A stretch of DNA of 26,074 nt from an uncultured Clostridia bacterium (GCA_934154515.1 CAKPGD010000010.1:1-26074); one strand, 5' to 3'; counted from the first letter of the stretch, positions 15,649 through 23,931 are shown. Made by a program: numbers and translations. The notes: generated from the sequence alone by a model not told the origin.

Positions 15649-15882
15649 TTTTTCACTTTTCCTCTCATAAACATTACAATTAAAAAGCCTATTTATAATA
15701 GTACCCTTATATTTATAATGTATACTATATCTATCTAGATCACTTTTTTAAACCAATAAGTATTATTGCGTTTTCATATTAACTTATATGTAATATTTTG
15801 TCAAGTGTTTAAAGCAAAAAATTCTTTAATATACCATAAAATAGTCGTTTACGCCTAAAAGGTATCTTTTTTTATGAATTTA
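15649..15882. other. Divergent intergenic region, no gene seen
   Basis: About 230 very AT-rich bases between the leftward 175-aa gene and the rightward tsaE promoter. It must hold the promoter of the 175-aa gene, but several TATAAT-like boxes make the choice uncertain. No coding frame, RNA gene or clear repeat was seen. Confidence 0.5.
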
Positions 15883-15911
15883 TTTACAAATATGTTTATT
15901 TGAGGTAAAAT
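15883..15911 (+). promoter_or_regulatory. Sigma-A promoter of tsaE
   Basis: TTTACA at 15883-15888, 17-base spacer, TAAAAT at 15906-15911, 27 bases before the ATG at 15939. Confidence 0.65.
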
Positions 15912-15938
15912 ATTTATGTTAGAAAAAGGAGAACAACT

Positions 15939-16382
15939 ATGAGTATATTTATATCAAAAAGTGAAAAAGATACTATTAATTTTGCAAAAGATTTTGCAAA
16001 AAAATTAAAAAATGGAGATATTATTGTTTTAACTGGAGAGCTTGGTTCTGGCAAAACTAAGTTCACACAAGGAATTCTTGAATATTTTGGACTAGAAAAC
16101 GAAATATCTAGCCCTACTTTTACTGTTGTAAATGAACATCACACTACAAATTCATTAAATGAACCTATTAATATATATCATTTTGATGTATATAGGTTAG
16201 AAGATACAGATGAATTTTACGCAATTGGCGGTGAAGAATATTTTGAAAATGGAATTTCTATTATTGAATGGGGTGAAATTATAGAAGATATTATTCCAAA
16301 AACTTACACTAAGATATCTTTTAAAAAGTCTGACGAAAATCCAGATTATAGAGAGCTTCATATTGAAAAAATAGAAAAATAA
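15939..16382 (+). CDS. tsaE: tRNA t6A biosynthesis ATPase TsaE
   Basis: P-loop ATPase that works with TsaB and TsaD to attach threonylcarbamoyl to A37 of ANN-decoding tRNAs. 147 residues, the normal length. The Walker A GELGSGKT is at 33-40, followed by the family motifs SSPTFTVVNEH, YHFDVYRL and the C-terminal IIEWGE. AAAAAGGAG ribosome site before the ATG. It is separated from tsaB and rimI by two small leftward genes, although in most Firmicutes tsaE-tsaB-rimI are adjacent in one operon; tsaD is not in the window. Confidence 0.97.
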   Translation: MSIFISKSEKDTINFAKDFAKKLKNGDIIVLTGELGSGKTKFTQGILEYFGLENEISSPTFTVVNEHHTTNSLNEPINIYHFDVYRLEDTDEFYAIGGEEYFENGISIIEWGEIIEDIIPKTYTKISFKKSDENPDYRELHIEKIEK

Positions 16383-16429
16383 ATAAAAAATCACTTTTGA
16401 GTTTTGCTCATTAGTGATTTTTATTTATT
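16382..16429. terminator. Bidirectional terminator between tsaE and the 119-aa gene
   Basis: Long hairpin: 16382-16395 pairs with 16413-16425, with an inner TGAG/CTCA stem, flanked by A and U runs. It overlaps the tsaE stop codon and the stop codon of the leftward gene at 16425. Confidence 0.8.
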
Positions 16430-16784
16430 CATTTATGCTCATTCTAATTTTTAATATTTTTTCTCTGTATTCATCTATAGATTTTTTTAATTCTAAAATT
16501 TGATTATCATATAATTTGTGTAATGCCTTTACATCATCATCTGGTAATTCCTCTTCTTTAATTATATCTTCTGCAATTAATTCTTGTAATTTTAATAATC
16601 TTTGTTTTTCAACATCTTCTTCTATTTTTACACGATTAATAAAGTCATTTTCTTTTTTATTTTGATTTTCATCTACTGCCTCATATATCTCTTCTTTTTT
16701 AAAAAACAATTTTTTAAAAAATTTTTTAATTTTATCAAAAACAGTTGTTTTTACAACAATAAGTTCTTTATTTTCTTTATTCAT
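16425..16784 (-). CDS. Small helical protein of unknown function (119 aa)
   Basis: Not recognised. Highly charged, mostly Lys/Glu, predicted helical or coiled coil throughout, with a basic, aromatic N-terminal patch (FDKIKKFFKKLFFKK, about residues 16-30) that could form an amphipathic membrane- or nucleic-acid-binding helix. No Cys and no transmembrane segment. GGAGG ribosome site overlaps the end of the 52-aa gene upstream, so the two are co-transcribed. Base composition is extremely AT-rich. Confidence 0.6.
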   Translation of the reverse strand: MNKENKELIVVKTTVFDKIKKFFKKLFFKKEEIYEAVDENQNKKENDFINRVKIEEDVEKQRLLKLQELIAEDIIKEEELPDDDVKALHKLYDNQILELKKSIDEYREKILKIRMSINE

Positions 16785-16799
16785 ATACGGATGCCTCCA

Positions 16800-16958
16800 T
16801 TATCTTTCGTTTTCTTTCTCACTTTTACTTTTTTCATAATTATATAACATTTTTTGTATTTTTAAATTACTCTCAAGTCTTTCTTTTAAATTATCTTTTT
16901 CCTTTAATGAAAAACTACTTAATCGTTCTGTATTTATCTCCTCTACACCGATTTCCAT
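16800..16958 (-). CDS. Very small protein of unknown function (52 aa)
   Basis: Short frame with a strong GAGGAGAT ribosome site 7-8 bases upstream of its ATG at 16958. It encodes MEIGVEEINTERLSSFSLKE and continues as a charged helix (KDNLKERLESNLKIQKMLYNYEKSKSEKENER). The stop codon is followed immediately by the GGAGG site of the next gene, 15 bases before that gene's start, which supports real translation and coupling. No family recognised. Confidence 0.6.
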   Translation of the reverse strand: MEIGVEEINTERLSSFSLKEKDNLKERLESNLKIQKMLYNYEKSKSEKENER

Positions 16959-17119
16959 ATTCTATATCTCCTCTATAATAACTAATAATAAAAATACCAT
17001 ATTTTGTAAACATTTTCAACGGATTTTGTATATGTAATATAAAATTAACATTATTGTAATATGGTTGTAATTTTATGCTTATTTTCATGAAATTTATACG
17101 AATTTTTTGTCAAAAAATG

Positions 17120-17148
17120 TTTACAAATCTAGCAACTTAATATAGAAT
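17120..17148 (+). promoter_or_regulatory. Sigma-A promoter of tsaB-rimI
   Basis: TTTACA at 17120-17125, 17-base spacer, TAGAAT at 17143-17148, about 40 bases before the TTG start of tsaB. The remaining divergent spacer (16959-17119) is AT-rich with no other feature that I can defend. Confidence 0.6.
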
Positions 17149-17186
17149 ATGCTTAGATAAATTTAATAAAAAAAGAGGTAATTATA

Positions 17187-17900
17187 TTGAAAATTTTAAG
17201 CATAGACACATCTTCTAAAATATGTTCTATTTCTGTTTTAGAAGATACTGATGTAATACTAGAAAAACACACAAATGATGGCACAACTCATTCTCAAAAA
17301 CTTATGCCTATGGTTGATGAAATTCTAAAGGAAACAAAATTATCTTTAAAAGATTTTGACTTATTTGTATGTAGCATTGGTCCTGGTTCTTTTACTGGTG
17401 TACGTATTGGAGTTTCAACAGTAAAGGCCTTTTGTGATGTTACAAATATTCCTGTAGCTAGTGTTAGTTCACTAGAAGGTTTAGCATATAACTCTTTAGA
17501 TTCAAATGTAGATGCAGATACTAATATTATATGCACTCTTATAGATGCAAAAAATGACAATGTATATTTTGGATTATTTAAAAGAGAAAATAATACTTTT
17601 ACTCAATTAGAAGATTTATGTGCAAAAAATATAAACGAAGTTTTTGAAATGTTAAAAAAATACTCTTCATCTCCTATTTTATTTATTGGAGATGGTGCTA
17701 TTTATCATAAATATTCAATTTTAGAGAACTTTTCTAAAGCAGTATTCGTTGAAAAAGAACTAAATGACCAAACTTCTATTAATATTGGAAAAGCTGGTTT
17801 TGAAAAATACAAACAAGGTTTAGTAGGAGACTCTAACTCTATTTCTCCCCTATATCTTAGAAAATCACAAGCAGAACGTGCTCTTGAAGGAGAAAATTAA
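17187..17900 (+). CDS. tsaB: tRNA t6A biosynthesis protein TsaB
   Basis: 237-aa ASKHA-fold protein that pairs with TsaD in the t6A complex; formerly YeaZ. Evidence: N-terminal KILSIDTSSKICSISVLE, HSQKLMPMVDEIL, and the signature CSIGPGSFTGVRIGVSTVKAF, followed by PVASVSSLEGLAYN. TTG start at 17187 with AAAGAGGT 8 bases upstream; no ATG fits better. C-terminus ends with the usual ISPLYLRKSQAE segment. rimI follows 60 bases later. The gap contains an inverted repeat (TTAATTCAA/TTGAATTA) that may be an RNA processing or pausing structure, without a U tract. Confidence 0.97.
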   Translation: MKILSIDTSSKICSISVLEDTDVILEKHTNDGTTHSQKLMPMVDEILKETKLSLKDFDLFVCSIGPGSFTGVRIGVSTVKAFCDVTNIPVASVSSLEGLAYNSLDSNVDADTNIICTLIDAKNDNVYFGLFKRENNTFTQLEDLCAKNINEVFEMLKKYSSSPILFIGDGAIYHKYSILENFSKAVFVEKELNDQTSINIGKAGFEKYKQGLVGDSNSISPLYLRKSQAERALEGEN

Positions 17901-17960
17901 TTAATTCAATAAAAAATACATGTAAAATTTTTTTGTTGAATTAGCAATTAGGAAGGAACT

Positions 17961-18425
17961 TTGAAACAAATGAATTATTCAGAATTAAAAATACTGCCAA
18001 TGAACATTTCAGATTTGGATAAAATAAGAAATACTTTAGAACAAGATTATGATAACTTTTGGAATTATGAAATATTTAAAGAAGAACTTGGCAATAATAA
18101 CTCTAGTTACTTACTTTTACAATATGAAAGCGAATTTGTTTCTTATGGTGGATTGAAAATAATTTTAGATGAAGCTGAACTGATGAACATTGTAACAAAA
18201 AAAGATAAACGCCATATGGGTTTTGCAAAGCTTCTTTTAAAATCTTTAATATCACTTGCCCAAGAGAAACAATGTACAAAAATTAATTTAGAAGTTAATG
18301 AAAACAATAAAAATGCTATTAAATTATATGAAAGTTTTGGATTTAAAACTGTTGGCTTGAGAAAAAAATATTACAATAATGTTGATAATGCTATTCTAAT
18401 GACATTAGATTTAAATGGCTTTTAA
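17961..18425 (+). CDS. rimI: RimI-like ribosomal-protein-alanine N-acetyltransferase
   Basis: 154-aa GNAT acetyltransferase; RimI acetylates the N-terminal Ala of ribosomal protein S18 in E. coli. Core visible: DLDKIRNTLEQDYDNFWNYEIFKEEL, YGGLKIILDEAELMNIVTKKDKRHMGFAKLLLKSL (acetyl-CoA loop; here R-H-M-G-F-A in place of the common RRxGxG), NLEVNENNKNAIKLYESFGF. Its position after tsaB is the standard context and supports the name over another GNAT. A TTG start at 17961 follows AGGAAGGA closely; an ATG three codons in is the alternative. Confidence 0.88.
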   Translation: MKQMNYSELKILPMNISDLDKIRNTLEQDYDNFWNYEIFKEELGNNNSSYLLLQYESEFVSYGGLKIILDEAELMNIVTKKDKRHMGFAKLLLKSLISLAQEKQCTKINLEVNENNKNAIKLYESFGFKTVGLRKKYYNNVDNAILMTLDLNGF

Positions 18426-18456
18426 TGATTTAGATTTATATGTTATTAAAATAAAT

Positions 18457-18560
18457 AAAACTGCAATAATAAAGCAATAAAATTATTAAATTATTAAACA
18501 ATAAGACAATAAAATTGTAAAAATTCTAGAACAATAAAATTATAAAATTAAAAAAAATAA
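18457..18560. repeat. Degenerate A/T-rich repeats upstream of the Lon-like gene
   Basis: About 100 bases in which variants of ACAATAAAATTAT recur several times (for example near 18473, 18510 and 18531), with almost no G or C. Probably low-complexity leader or promoter DNA; no defined promoter could be chosen within it. Confidence 0.4.
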
Positions 18561-18594
18561 TAAATTGATAAAAATTAATAAAGGAGAAAAACAA

Positions 18595-20982
18595 ATGAAA
18601 AATGTAAATGAATTATCTTATAAAGACTTAAAAAGGGTTTGTGACCCAAATATTTTTAAATTTGAGGATACCTCAGAACTTGAGGGTATTAATACTGGTA
18701 TTGGTCAAGAACGTGGAATTAAAGCCTTAGAATTTGGCGTTAATGTTGATGTTAAAGGCTATAATATTTATCTTGAAGGTCCAAGTGGCGTTGGTAAAAC
18801 CATGTATGCAAAAAACTACTTAGATAAAATCTCTAAAAAGAAAAAGGTTCCTTCAGACTGGTGTTATATTTATAATTTTGATAACCCAAATGAACCCATA
18901 GCTGTATCTCTTCCAGCCGGTCAAGGTAAAGAATTTAAGGAAAATATGGATTTATTTATTAGAGATATTAGAAAAGATATTAAAAATACTTTTAATAATG
19001 ATGATTTTGAAAAAGAAAAAGCTTTAATTAAACAAGAATTTGAAGAAAAGCGTGCTAATCTATTAGAAAAGTTAAATGAAGAATCTTCAAAACATGATTT
19101 TCAAGTTAAATCTGCTCAAAATGGTATTTATATGATGCCTATTTTTAATGGTCAAACTATTGAAGAAGAAGAATTTGATAAATTAGATGAAGAAATAAAA
19201 AAACAATATGAAGAAAAATCTGTAATTGTACAAGGACAAATAATGGAAGCTATTGGAAAAATAAAAGAAATTGAAAGAGCTTCTGATAAAAAAATTGAAG
19301 AATGGCAATCAAACATTGCCCTACTTACTGTTAACTCTCATATAAATTATTTGAAAAACAAATATAAAAGAAATAAAAAAGTTAATAAATTTTTAACAGA
19401 CATAAAACAAGACATATTAAAAAATATTTCTATATTCGTTGAACCAGAAGGTCAACAAGCTATGCAACAAGCACAAGGTCCTAGACCGGAACCTGCTAAG
19501 CCTTGGTTAAATTATAGAGTCAATTTATTTGTAGATAATAGTGATACAGAAGGTGCTCCAGTTATTATGGACTCTAACTATTCTTATCACAATATATTTG
19601 GAAAACTAGAATATGAAAACTACTATGGCTCTTTAAAAACTGACTATACAATGTTAAAACCTGGTCTACTTCATATTGCAAACGGTGGATACATTATATT
19701 CCAAGCAAAAGATTTACTTGCAAACGGAATTTGTTATGAAGCTTTGAAAAAAGCACTTAGAATTAAAGAAATATCTATTGAAAATACAGCAGACCAACGT
19801 TCTTCTATGGTAATGATTTCTTTAAAACCAGAGCCTATTCCTTTGGACTTAAAAGTTTTAGTTGTTGGAAACGACCAAATTTATCAATCACTTCTTGCTA
19901 TGGATAGCGACTTTAGAAAATTATTTAAAATAAAAGTAGAATTTGAAGAAAATGCACCTATAAATAACGAAAACATCAATAAACTTGCTCGTTTTATACA
20001 TGGTTTCTGTGAACAAGAAGAACTCCCACACTTAGATAAAGCAGCAGTCGCAAAAATTGTTGAATATGCTTCTAAGCTTGCTGATGATAGAGATAAAATA
20101 TCAACAAGATTTACAGAAATTGCACAAATAGTTGGCGAAGCAGCAACTTGGGCTAAAATGGACCGTAAAAAAATTGTAACTTCAGAATATGTTGACACTG
20201 CATTAAAAGAAAGAATTGAAAGAGTTAAAAAATACGACTCTCGTTATATGGAAATGATTGAACAAAACACACTTTTAATTAGTACTACTGGCTCTTGTGT
20301 TGGTCAAATAAACGGGTTAACTGTTATGACTATTGGAGACTACACTTTTGGAAAACCTGTAAAAATTACAGCCAATACTTATTCTGGTAAAACTGGTGTA
20401 GTTAATATAGAACGAGAAATTGAACTTTCTGGTCCTACACACTCAAAAGGTGTTCTTATTCTTACAGGATATTTAGGAGAAATGTTTGCACAAGATATTC
20501 CCCTATCTCTTACTGCTAGTATATGTTTTGAACAATTATATAATGGTGTAGATGGTGATAGTGCTTCTAGTACAGAATTATATGCTATACTTTCAAGCCT
20601 ATCTGGTATACCAATTAATCAATCAATTGCAGTAACTGGATCTGTTAATCAAAAAGGAGAAATACAACCAATTGGTGGTGTTAATGATAAAATTGAGGGA
20701 TTTTACCAAGTATGTAAAATGCGTGGATTAGATGGTTCACATGGTGTTATGATACCAATACAAAATGTTAATAATTTAAATCTTTCAGATGAAATTATTG
20801 AGGACGTAAAAAATAAAAAATTCCACATTTATGCAATATCTACAATTGATGAAGGAATTGAAATATTAACTGGTGTACCTGCTGGAAAGAAAGATATTAA
20901 TGGTAAATTTCCTGCTGGTTCTATAAACTATTTAGTTCAAGAAAAACTAAAGAAATATGCAAAAGTTAGCAAAGATTTATAA
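18595..20982 (+). CDS. Lon-like AAA+ ATP-dependent serine protease (LonB/LonC-type architecture)
   Basis: 795-aa cytoplasmic protease from the ATG at 18595 (AAAGGAG upstream; the longer frame has no ribosome site). The order is an N-terminal segment with Walker A GPSGVGKT at 62-69, a long helical insertion (about 130-275, coiled-coil-like and Glu/Lys-rich), a Gln/Pro-rich linker (AMQQAQGPRPEPAK), the AAA+ remainder and lid, and a C-terminal S16 protease domain. The catalytic dyad is Ser656 (DGDSAS) and Lys699 (VNDKIEGF), 43 residues apart as in E. coli Lon. It lacks the N-terminal substrate domain of LonA, which fits the LonB/LonC group in Firmicutes. Monocistronic, ending at a bidirectional terminator. 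Confidence 0.93.
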   Translation: MKNVNELSYKDLKRVCDPNIFKFEDTSELEGINTGIGQERGIKALEFGVNVDVKGYNIYLEGPSGVGKTMYAKNYLDKISKKKKVPSDWCYIYNFDNPNEPIAVSLPAGQGKEFKENMDLFIRDIRKDIKNTFNNDDFEKEKALIKQEFEEKRANLLEKLNEESSKHDFQVKSAQNGIYMMPIFNGQTIEEEEFDKLDEEIKKQYEEKSVIVQGQIMEAIGKIKEIERASDKKIEEWQSNIALLTVNSHINYLKNKYKRNKKVNKFLTDIKQDILKNISIFVEPEGQQAMQQAQGPRPEPAKPWLNYRVNLFVDNSDTEGAPVIMDSNYSYHNIFGKLEYENYYGSLKTDYTMLKPGLLHIANGGYIIFQAKDLLANGICYEALKKALRIKEISIENTADQRSSMVMISLKPEPIPLDLKVLVVGNDQIYQSLLAMDSDFRKLFKIKVEFEENAPINNENINKLARFIHGFCEQEELPHLDKAAVAKIVEYASKLADDRDKISTRFTEIAQIVGEAATWAKMDRKKIVTSEYVDTALKERIERVKKYDSRYMEMIEQNTLLISTTGSCVGQINGLTVMTIGDYTFGKPVKITANTYSGKTGVVNIEREIELSGPTHSKGVLILTGYLGEMFAQDIPLSLTASICFEQLYNGVDGDSASSTELYAILSSLSGIPINQSIAVTGSVNQKGEIQPIGGVNDKIEGFYQVCKMRGLDGSHGVMIPIQNVNNLNLSDEIIEDVKNKKFHIYAISTIDEGIEILTGVPAGKKDINGKFPAGSINYLVQEKLKKYAKVSKDL

Positions 20983-21000
20983 TTTATATACCTGTCATAC

Positions 21001-21039
21001 AAATATAAAGAACTGTCAAGTCGGCAGTTCTTTATATTT
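21001..21039. terminator. Bidirectional terminator between the Lon-like gene and the ylbF-type gene
   Basis: Perfect 15-base inverted repeat (21001-21015 with 21025-21039) around a 9-base loop, with AT-rich flanks on both sides. Convergent genes end at 20982 and 21056. Confidence 0.85.
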
Positions 21040-21055
21040 ATATAATTTATATTAT

Positions 21056-21388
21056 TTATAATACATCTTTAACAGATTCTGCTATTATTTTATTAACATC
21101 TGCAAGCATAATATTAAATTTCACTTCTAAATCAAAGTAATCTTTTATCTCTTTATTTTGAATTAATATAGTATACATCTCTTGAAGTTTTTTATTTTTT
21201 TCTTCATCAACATCTTTTCCTTGCATTCCTAGAACTTGAACATCATATCTTATTTTTTCAAATTCTTCAACTTTTTGTTTTAGTTCAACATTTTCTTCTA
21301 TTTTTTTCTTAGCATCTCTATAATTTTTAAATTCTTCAGAAGCTCTAATTTCTGATGCTAATCTATTTGCTGTATCATATACGTTCAT
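21056..21388 (-). CDS. YlbF/YmcA family protein
   Basis: 110-aa helical protein of the Com_YlbF family. In Bacillus subtilis YlbF, YmcA and YaaT form a complex with Fe-S clusters that assists RNase Y in mRNA processing and affects competence, sporulation and biofilms. Pattern: MNVYDTANRLASEIRASEEFKNYRDAKKKIEENVELKQKVEEFEKIR, with a long C-terminal helix. The family's C-terminal Cys cluster is absent here, so Fe-S binding is not supported. AGGAGG ribosome site. It follows the GT4 gene by 32 bases on the same strand, so they are probably co-transcribed. Confidence 0.88.
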   Translation of the reverse strand: MNVYDTANRLASEIRASEEFKNYRDAKKKIEENVELKQKVEEFEKIRYDVQVLGMQGKDVDEEKNKKLQEMYTILIQNKEIKDYFDLEVKFNIMLADVNKIIAESVKDVL

Positions 21389-21420
21389 ATTTTCTTTCCT
21401 CCTAAAAACATTTTAAGATT

Positions 21421-22713
21421 TTAAGCATAAGCATGTCTTGCTTTGAAATCTAATAAATTTGAAATTTCTGTATCTGTATTTCTTGCTTTCTTTGTCTTTT
21501 GAGCTTTCTCTTGAGCTATTTGCTTTGCTTGTTTTTCTGCCATTGTTTGACATATTGCTCTTTGATATACAAAATGAGTATCTTGAGCTATTTTATTCCA
21601 GTTATATTCTTGTTTTACTATAGCTTTTGCATTTTTAGAAACTGTAGCTGCTAAGCTATGGTCATATAATAATGCAAGTATTGAATCTGCTATTGAATTT
21701 GAATTTCCTGCATAACTTTTCATACCATTTACGCCATGTTCTATAATTTCGTTTAATCCTCCAACATCCGAAACAACTGTTGGAACTCCTGCTAGCATTG
21801 CCTCTAATGCAACTATTCCAAATGGCTCATATGTACTTGGAAATACTGCTACATCTGCACATTTATACATTTTTTGTACTTGTTTTGCATTCAAGTATCC
21901 TGTAAAATACACTTTATTTCCTATGCCCATAGCTTCTGCTTGTGCTTTAAGTTCATCTAGCATTCCACCTTTTCCTGCTATTACTAACTTAGCATCATGG
22001 TAGCCATCTAGTATTTTTGGCATAGCTGAAATTAAATGTTGAATTCCTTTTTCATATACAAGTCTTCCCATATATAAAATTATTTTTTCATTATCTGCGG
22101 CATATTGTCTTCTAAATTCATAGTCTCTGTCAATTCCAGTAAAATTATTCAAATTTATTCCATTTGGTACAACATTTATTTTATCAAAAGGAAGTCCAAA
22201 TAAACCTTGAATATGACCTTTCATAAAATTACTATTTACTATTACTTCTGTAGACTCATATGTAAGCATCCATTCAGTATCATTTATATATCTTTGTGTA
22301 TCATCATGTATTCCACTGTTTCTTCCTGCTTCTGTTGCGTGAATTGTAGAAACTACTGGTATTTCAAAAGAATGTTTTAATGTCTTTGCAGCATTAGCAA
22401 CTAACCAATCATGTGCATGTATAACATCAAATTTTCCTTCTTTTGCTATAATTTCAGATGCTTTTGCAACCATATTAAAATTTAGTTGCATAATCCAGTC
22501 TATAAAATTATTTGGTCTTATCATATAATTATCTACTCTATATACTTCTACACCCTTATCATTTTCATAATATGGAGTATCTCCATCTCTATATGTTACA
22601 ACTGTAACGTCATGACCATCTTTTATTAGTCTTTTAGATAAGTCATGTACTACTCTTGCTATTCCGCCTACTATTCTTGGTGGATATTCCCATGTTAGCA
22701 TTAATATTTTCAT
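21421..22713 (-). CDS. GT4 family glycosyltransferase (GT-B fold)
   Basis: 430 residues from the ATG at 22713 (AAAGGGG upstream). An upstream in-frame extension to 22806 is rejected because the promoter lies inside it. N-terminal MKILMLTWEYPPRIVGGIARVVHDLSKRL has the Gly-rich donor loop. HAHDWL is near residue 109. The C-terminal half has NVVPNGIN, YMGRLVYEKGIQHLI, AGKG and the EPFGIVALEAMLAGVP E-x7-E motif that binds the nucleotide sugar. This is the retaining GT4 pattern resembling bacterial glycogen-synthase-like and sucrose/trehalose-type enzymes. The last 40 residues are Lys/Gln-rich and look disordered. Acceptor unknown; cytoplasmic. Confidence 0.93.
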   Translation of the reverse strand: MKILMLTWEYPPRIVGGIARVVHDLSKRLIKDGHDVTVVTYRDGDTPYYENDKGVEVYRVDNYMIRPNNFIDWIMQLNFNMVAKASEIIAKEGKFDVIHAHDWLVANAAKTLKHSFEIPVVSTIHATEAGRNSGIHDDTQRYINDTEWMLTYESTEVIVNSNFMKGHIQGLFGLPFDKINVVPNGINLNNFTGIDRDYEFRRQYAADNEKIILYMGRLVYEKGIQHLISAMPKILDGYHDAKLVIAGKGGMLDELKAQAEAMGIGNKVYFTGYLNAKQVQKMYKCADVAVFPSTYEPFGIVALEAMLAGVPTVVSDVGGLNEIIEHGVNGMKSYAGNSNSIADSILALLYDHSLAATVSKNAKAIVKQEYNWNKIAQDTHFVYQRAICQTMAEKQAKQIAQEKAQKTKKARNTDTEISNLLDFKARHAYA

Positions 22714-22767
22714 GTTTTTTAGTGCCCCTTTCGACTCTATTTTCTTTTGTTTTTTACTATTTTTTCT

Positions 22768-22803
22768 TCTATACATTGTATACAAGTTTTTGACAAAAGT
22801 AAA
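22768..22803 (-). promoter_or_regulatory. Promoter of the GT4-ylbF operon with an embedded palindrome
   Basis: Two overlapping leftward readings fit: TTTACT-17-TACAAT (22803-22775) and TTGTCA-17-TATAGA (22796-22768). The perfect palindrome TTGTATACAA (22785-22776) overlaps the -10 region and could be an operator. Confidence 0.5.
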
Positions 22804-22861
22804 CATTTTTTGATAATTTTCTTAAAATATTTTTGATATTTTTTTCAGCATTATTTTATAG

Positions 22862-22910
22862 TATAAAATTAAAAAGCTATGAAATTTTATTAATAATTCA
22901 TAACTTTTTT
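22862..22910 (-). terminator. Rho-independent terminator after the first prepilin-like gene
   Basis: Leftward arm 22910-22898 pairs with 22883-22871 over 13 bases with one G-U pair, then a U-rich run. It ends transcription of the surface-protein array. Confidence 0.8.
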
Positions 22911-22915
22911 TATTT

Positions 22916-23593
22916 TTAATATATTAAATATGCATGAACGTTTGCATTATTATTAGCAGAGTCGTAATTTTGTCCATTTGCAGGTTGAGAATAGTGAACA
23001 ACTATATTAAGTTTTGCTGTTAAAACTCCATTAGAATAGCTTTTTACAAGTTTACTAGTAGCATTAACACTTGATGCTCCGTTATTATTTGGTGTACCAC
23101 CCCATCCTCCTGAGACTGCTGACGCTGGTTCTACTATAAAATTACTTGTTGTAAAATTTTCGAATCCTTCATAGCTTGAAACATTAAAAGATGTTCCTAC
23201 TCCTAAATCTATAACTGTTTTACCTGAACCAATATTTCCTATGTTAGTTGCCATAGTTTCGAATGAGGCGTTACTTTCTGTTTTTACTCCTTTATTTGTT
23301 ATTGCTGTTGCTATTACACTCTTTCCTTTTTCAATTTCTTTTTGTAGTTGTGCTATTTTATTTTGAAGACTGTTAGTCTCACTTGCACTACCTGTTAAAT
23401 TGTCGATATCTATATTTGCTAACATACTCTGTTCTTCATTTGCAGCTAACAAGTAATTTTCTCTTGCTTGTTTTGCTTTTGTAAATATCCCATTTTGGTT
23501 TAAAGTTAATCCTATTGTTACTCCTGCTAAAATTATTAACACTACTATTGTTATTACTAACGCCACCAATGTTATTCCTTTTTCTTTTTTCAT
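22916..23593 (-). CDS. Prepilin-like surface protein with variable beta-rich C-terminus (225 aa)
   Basis: Start at 23593 with AGGAGG 9 bases upstream. The N-terminus MKKEKG, then ITLVALVITIVVLIILAGV, is a type IV prepilin-like leader: short basic peptide, Gly before the putative cut, then a hydrophobic helix. The usual Glu at position +5 is missing (Ala), so it may be a minor pilin or pseudopilin. Then come a conserved LNQNGIFTKAKQAREN block, a short coiled coil (about 73-90), the motif IATAITNKGV...METMATNI-like segment (94-121, here FETMATNIGNI), and a Gly/Asn-rich beta domain (FNVSSYEGFENFTTSNF) ending VHAYLIY. The later part resembles phage tail-fibre proteins. No prepilin peptidase or pilus ATPase is in the window. 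Confidence 0.8.
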   Translation of the reverse strand: MKKEKGITLVALVITIVVLIILAGVTIGLTLNQNGIFTKAKQARENYLLAANEEQSMLANIDIDNLTGSASETNSLQNKIAQLQKEIEKGKSVIATAITNKGVKTESNASFETMATNIGNIGSGKTVIDLGVGTSFNVSSYEGFENFTTSNFIVEPASAVSGGWGGTPNNNGASSVNATSKLVKSYSNGVLTAKLNIVVHYSQPANGQNYDSANNNANVHAYLIY

Positions 23594-23696
23594 TTGATTA
23601 TACCTCCTATAAATTTCTTTGTTTATTTTATATAAATAACTATTTTTTAACAATATTTTATTTGTTTTTTTGTAGTAATATTTTTACATAAAATAA
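23519..23696. repeat. 178-bp perfect direct repeat, copy 1
   Basis: Identical over 178 bases to 24838-25015 (spacing 1,319 bases). It spans, in the leftward direction, 103 bases of promoter and leader plus the first 25 codons of the prepilin-like gene. Identity stops exactly at codon 26 and, upstream, at 23697. Synonymous and non-coding bases are identical too, so the copies are recent or kept alike by recombination. Confidence 0.97.
23625..23653 (-). promoter_or_regulatory. Promoter inside repeat copy 1
   Basis: Leftward TTGTTA (23653-23648), 17-base spacer, TAAAAT (23630-23625), 32 bases before the start codon. It is carried by the repeat, so each cassette brings its own promoter. Confidence 0.65.
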
Positions 23697-23700
23697 TTTA

Positions 23701-23931
23701 TTAATCTTTTTGCTTTATATATAGCACTATGTGAAATCCTAACGTTGGAGTTGTTTTGTTATCTGTATCATAATTACGATAGCATACAGGATAAGAAGTA
23801 TAAGAAGAATTACAAGAACCTCCTCGAAATACTCTATATTGTTTGCTAGTATTTCCACCATAAAGAGATATTTCTTCAGTCCATTCACTCAGGTTTCCTG
23901 TTAAACCAAATATATGATATTTTTTAGTTTC
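23701..23931 (-). pseudogene. Headless fragment of a SUMF1/FGE-sulfatase-type domain
   Basis: 76 in-frame codons with no start codon or ribosome site, preceded in frame by a stop at 23932. The translation (ETKKYHIFGLTGNLSEWTEE ... RVFRGGSC ... LGFHIVLYIKQKD) aligns with the last quarter of the intact gene at 25064-26074 (DVKKKNLYDIAGNLWEWTQE ... YVMRGGSY ... YGFRPVLYIK). Homology starts only 10 bases after the stop codon of the neighbouring prepilin-like gene, as if that gene's end had replaced the front of a SUMF1 gene. The near-universal FR of the GFR motif has become FH, fitting decay. It cannot be a functional gene on its own. Confidence 0.85.

Noticed and set aside
22714..22806. N-terminal extension of the GT4 glycosyltransferase
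   Set aside because: The -10 and -35 boxes lie inside it, it has no ribosome site, and the family start MKILMLTWEYPP has AAAGGGG upstream.
23594..23653. Upstream TTG start extending the prepilin-like genes by 20 residues (also at 24913-24972)
   Set aside because: The extension would translate the promoter itself and the AGGAGG site; the ATG 9 bases after AGGAGG gives a proper prepilin leader.
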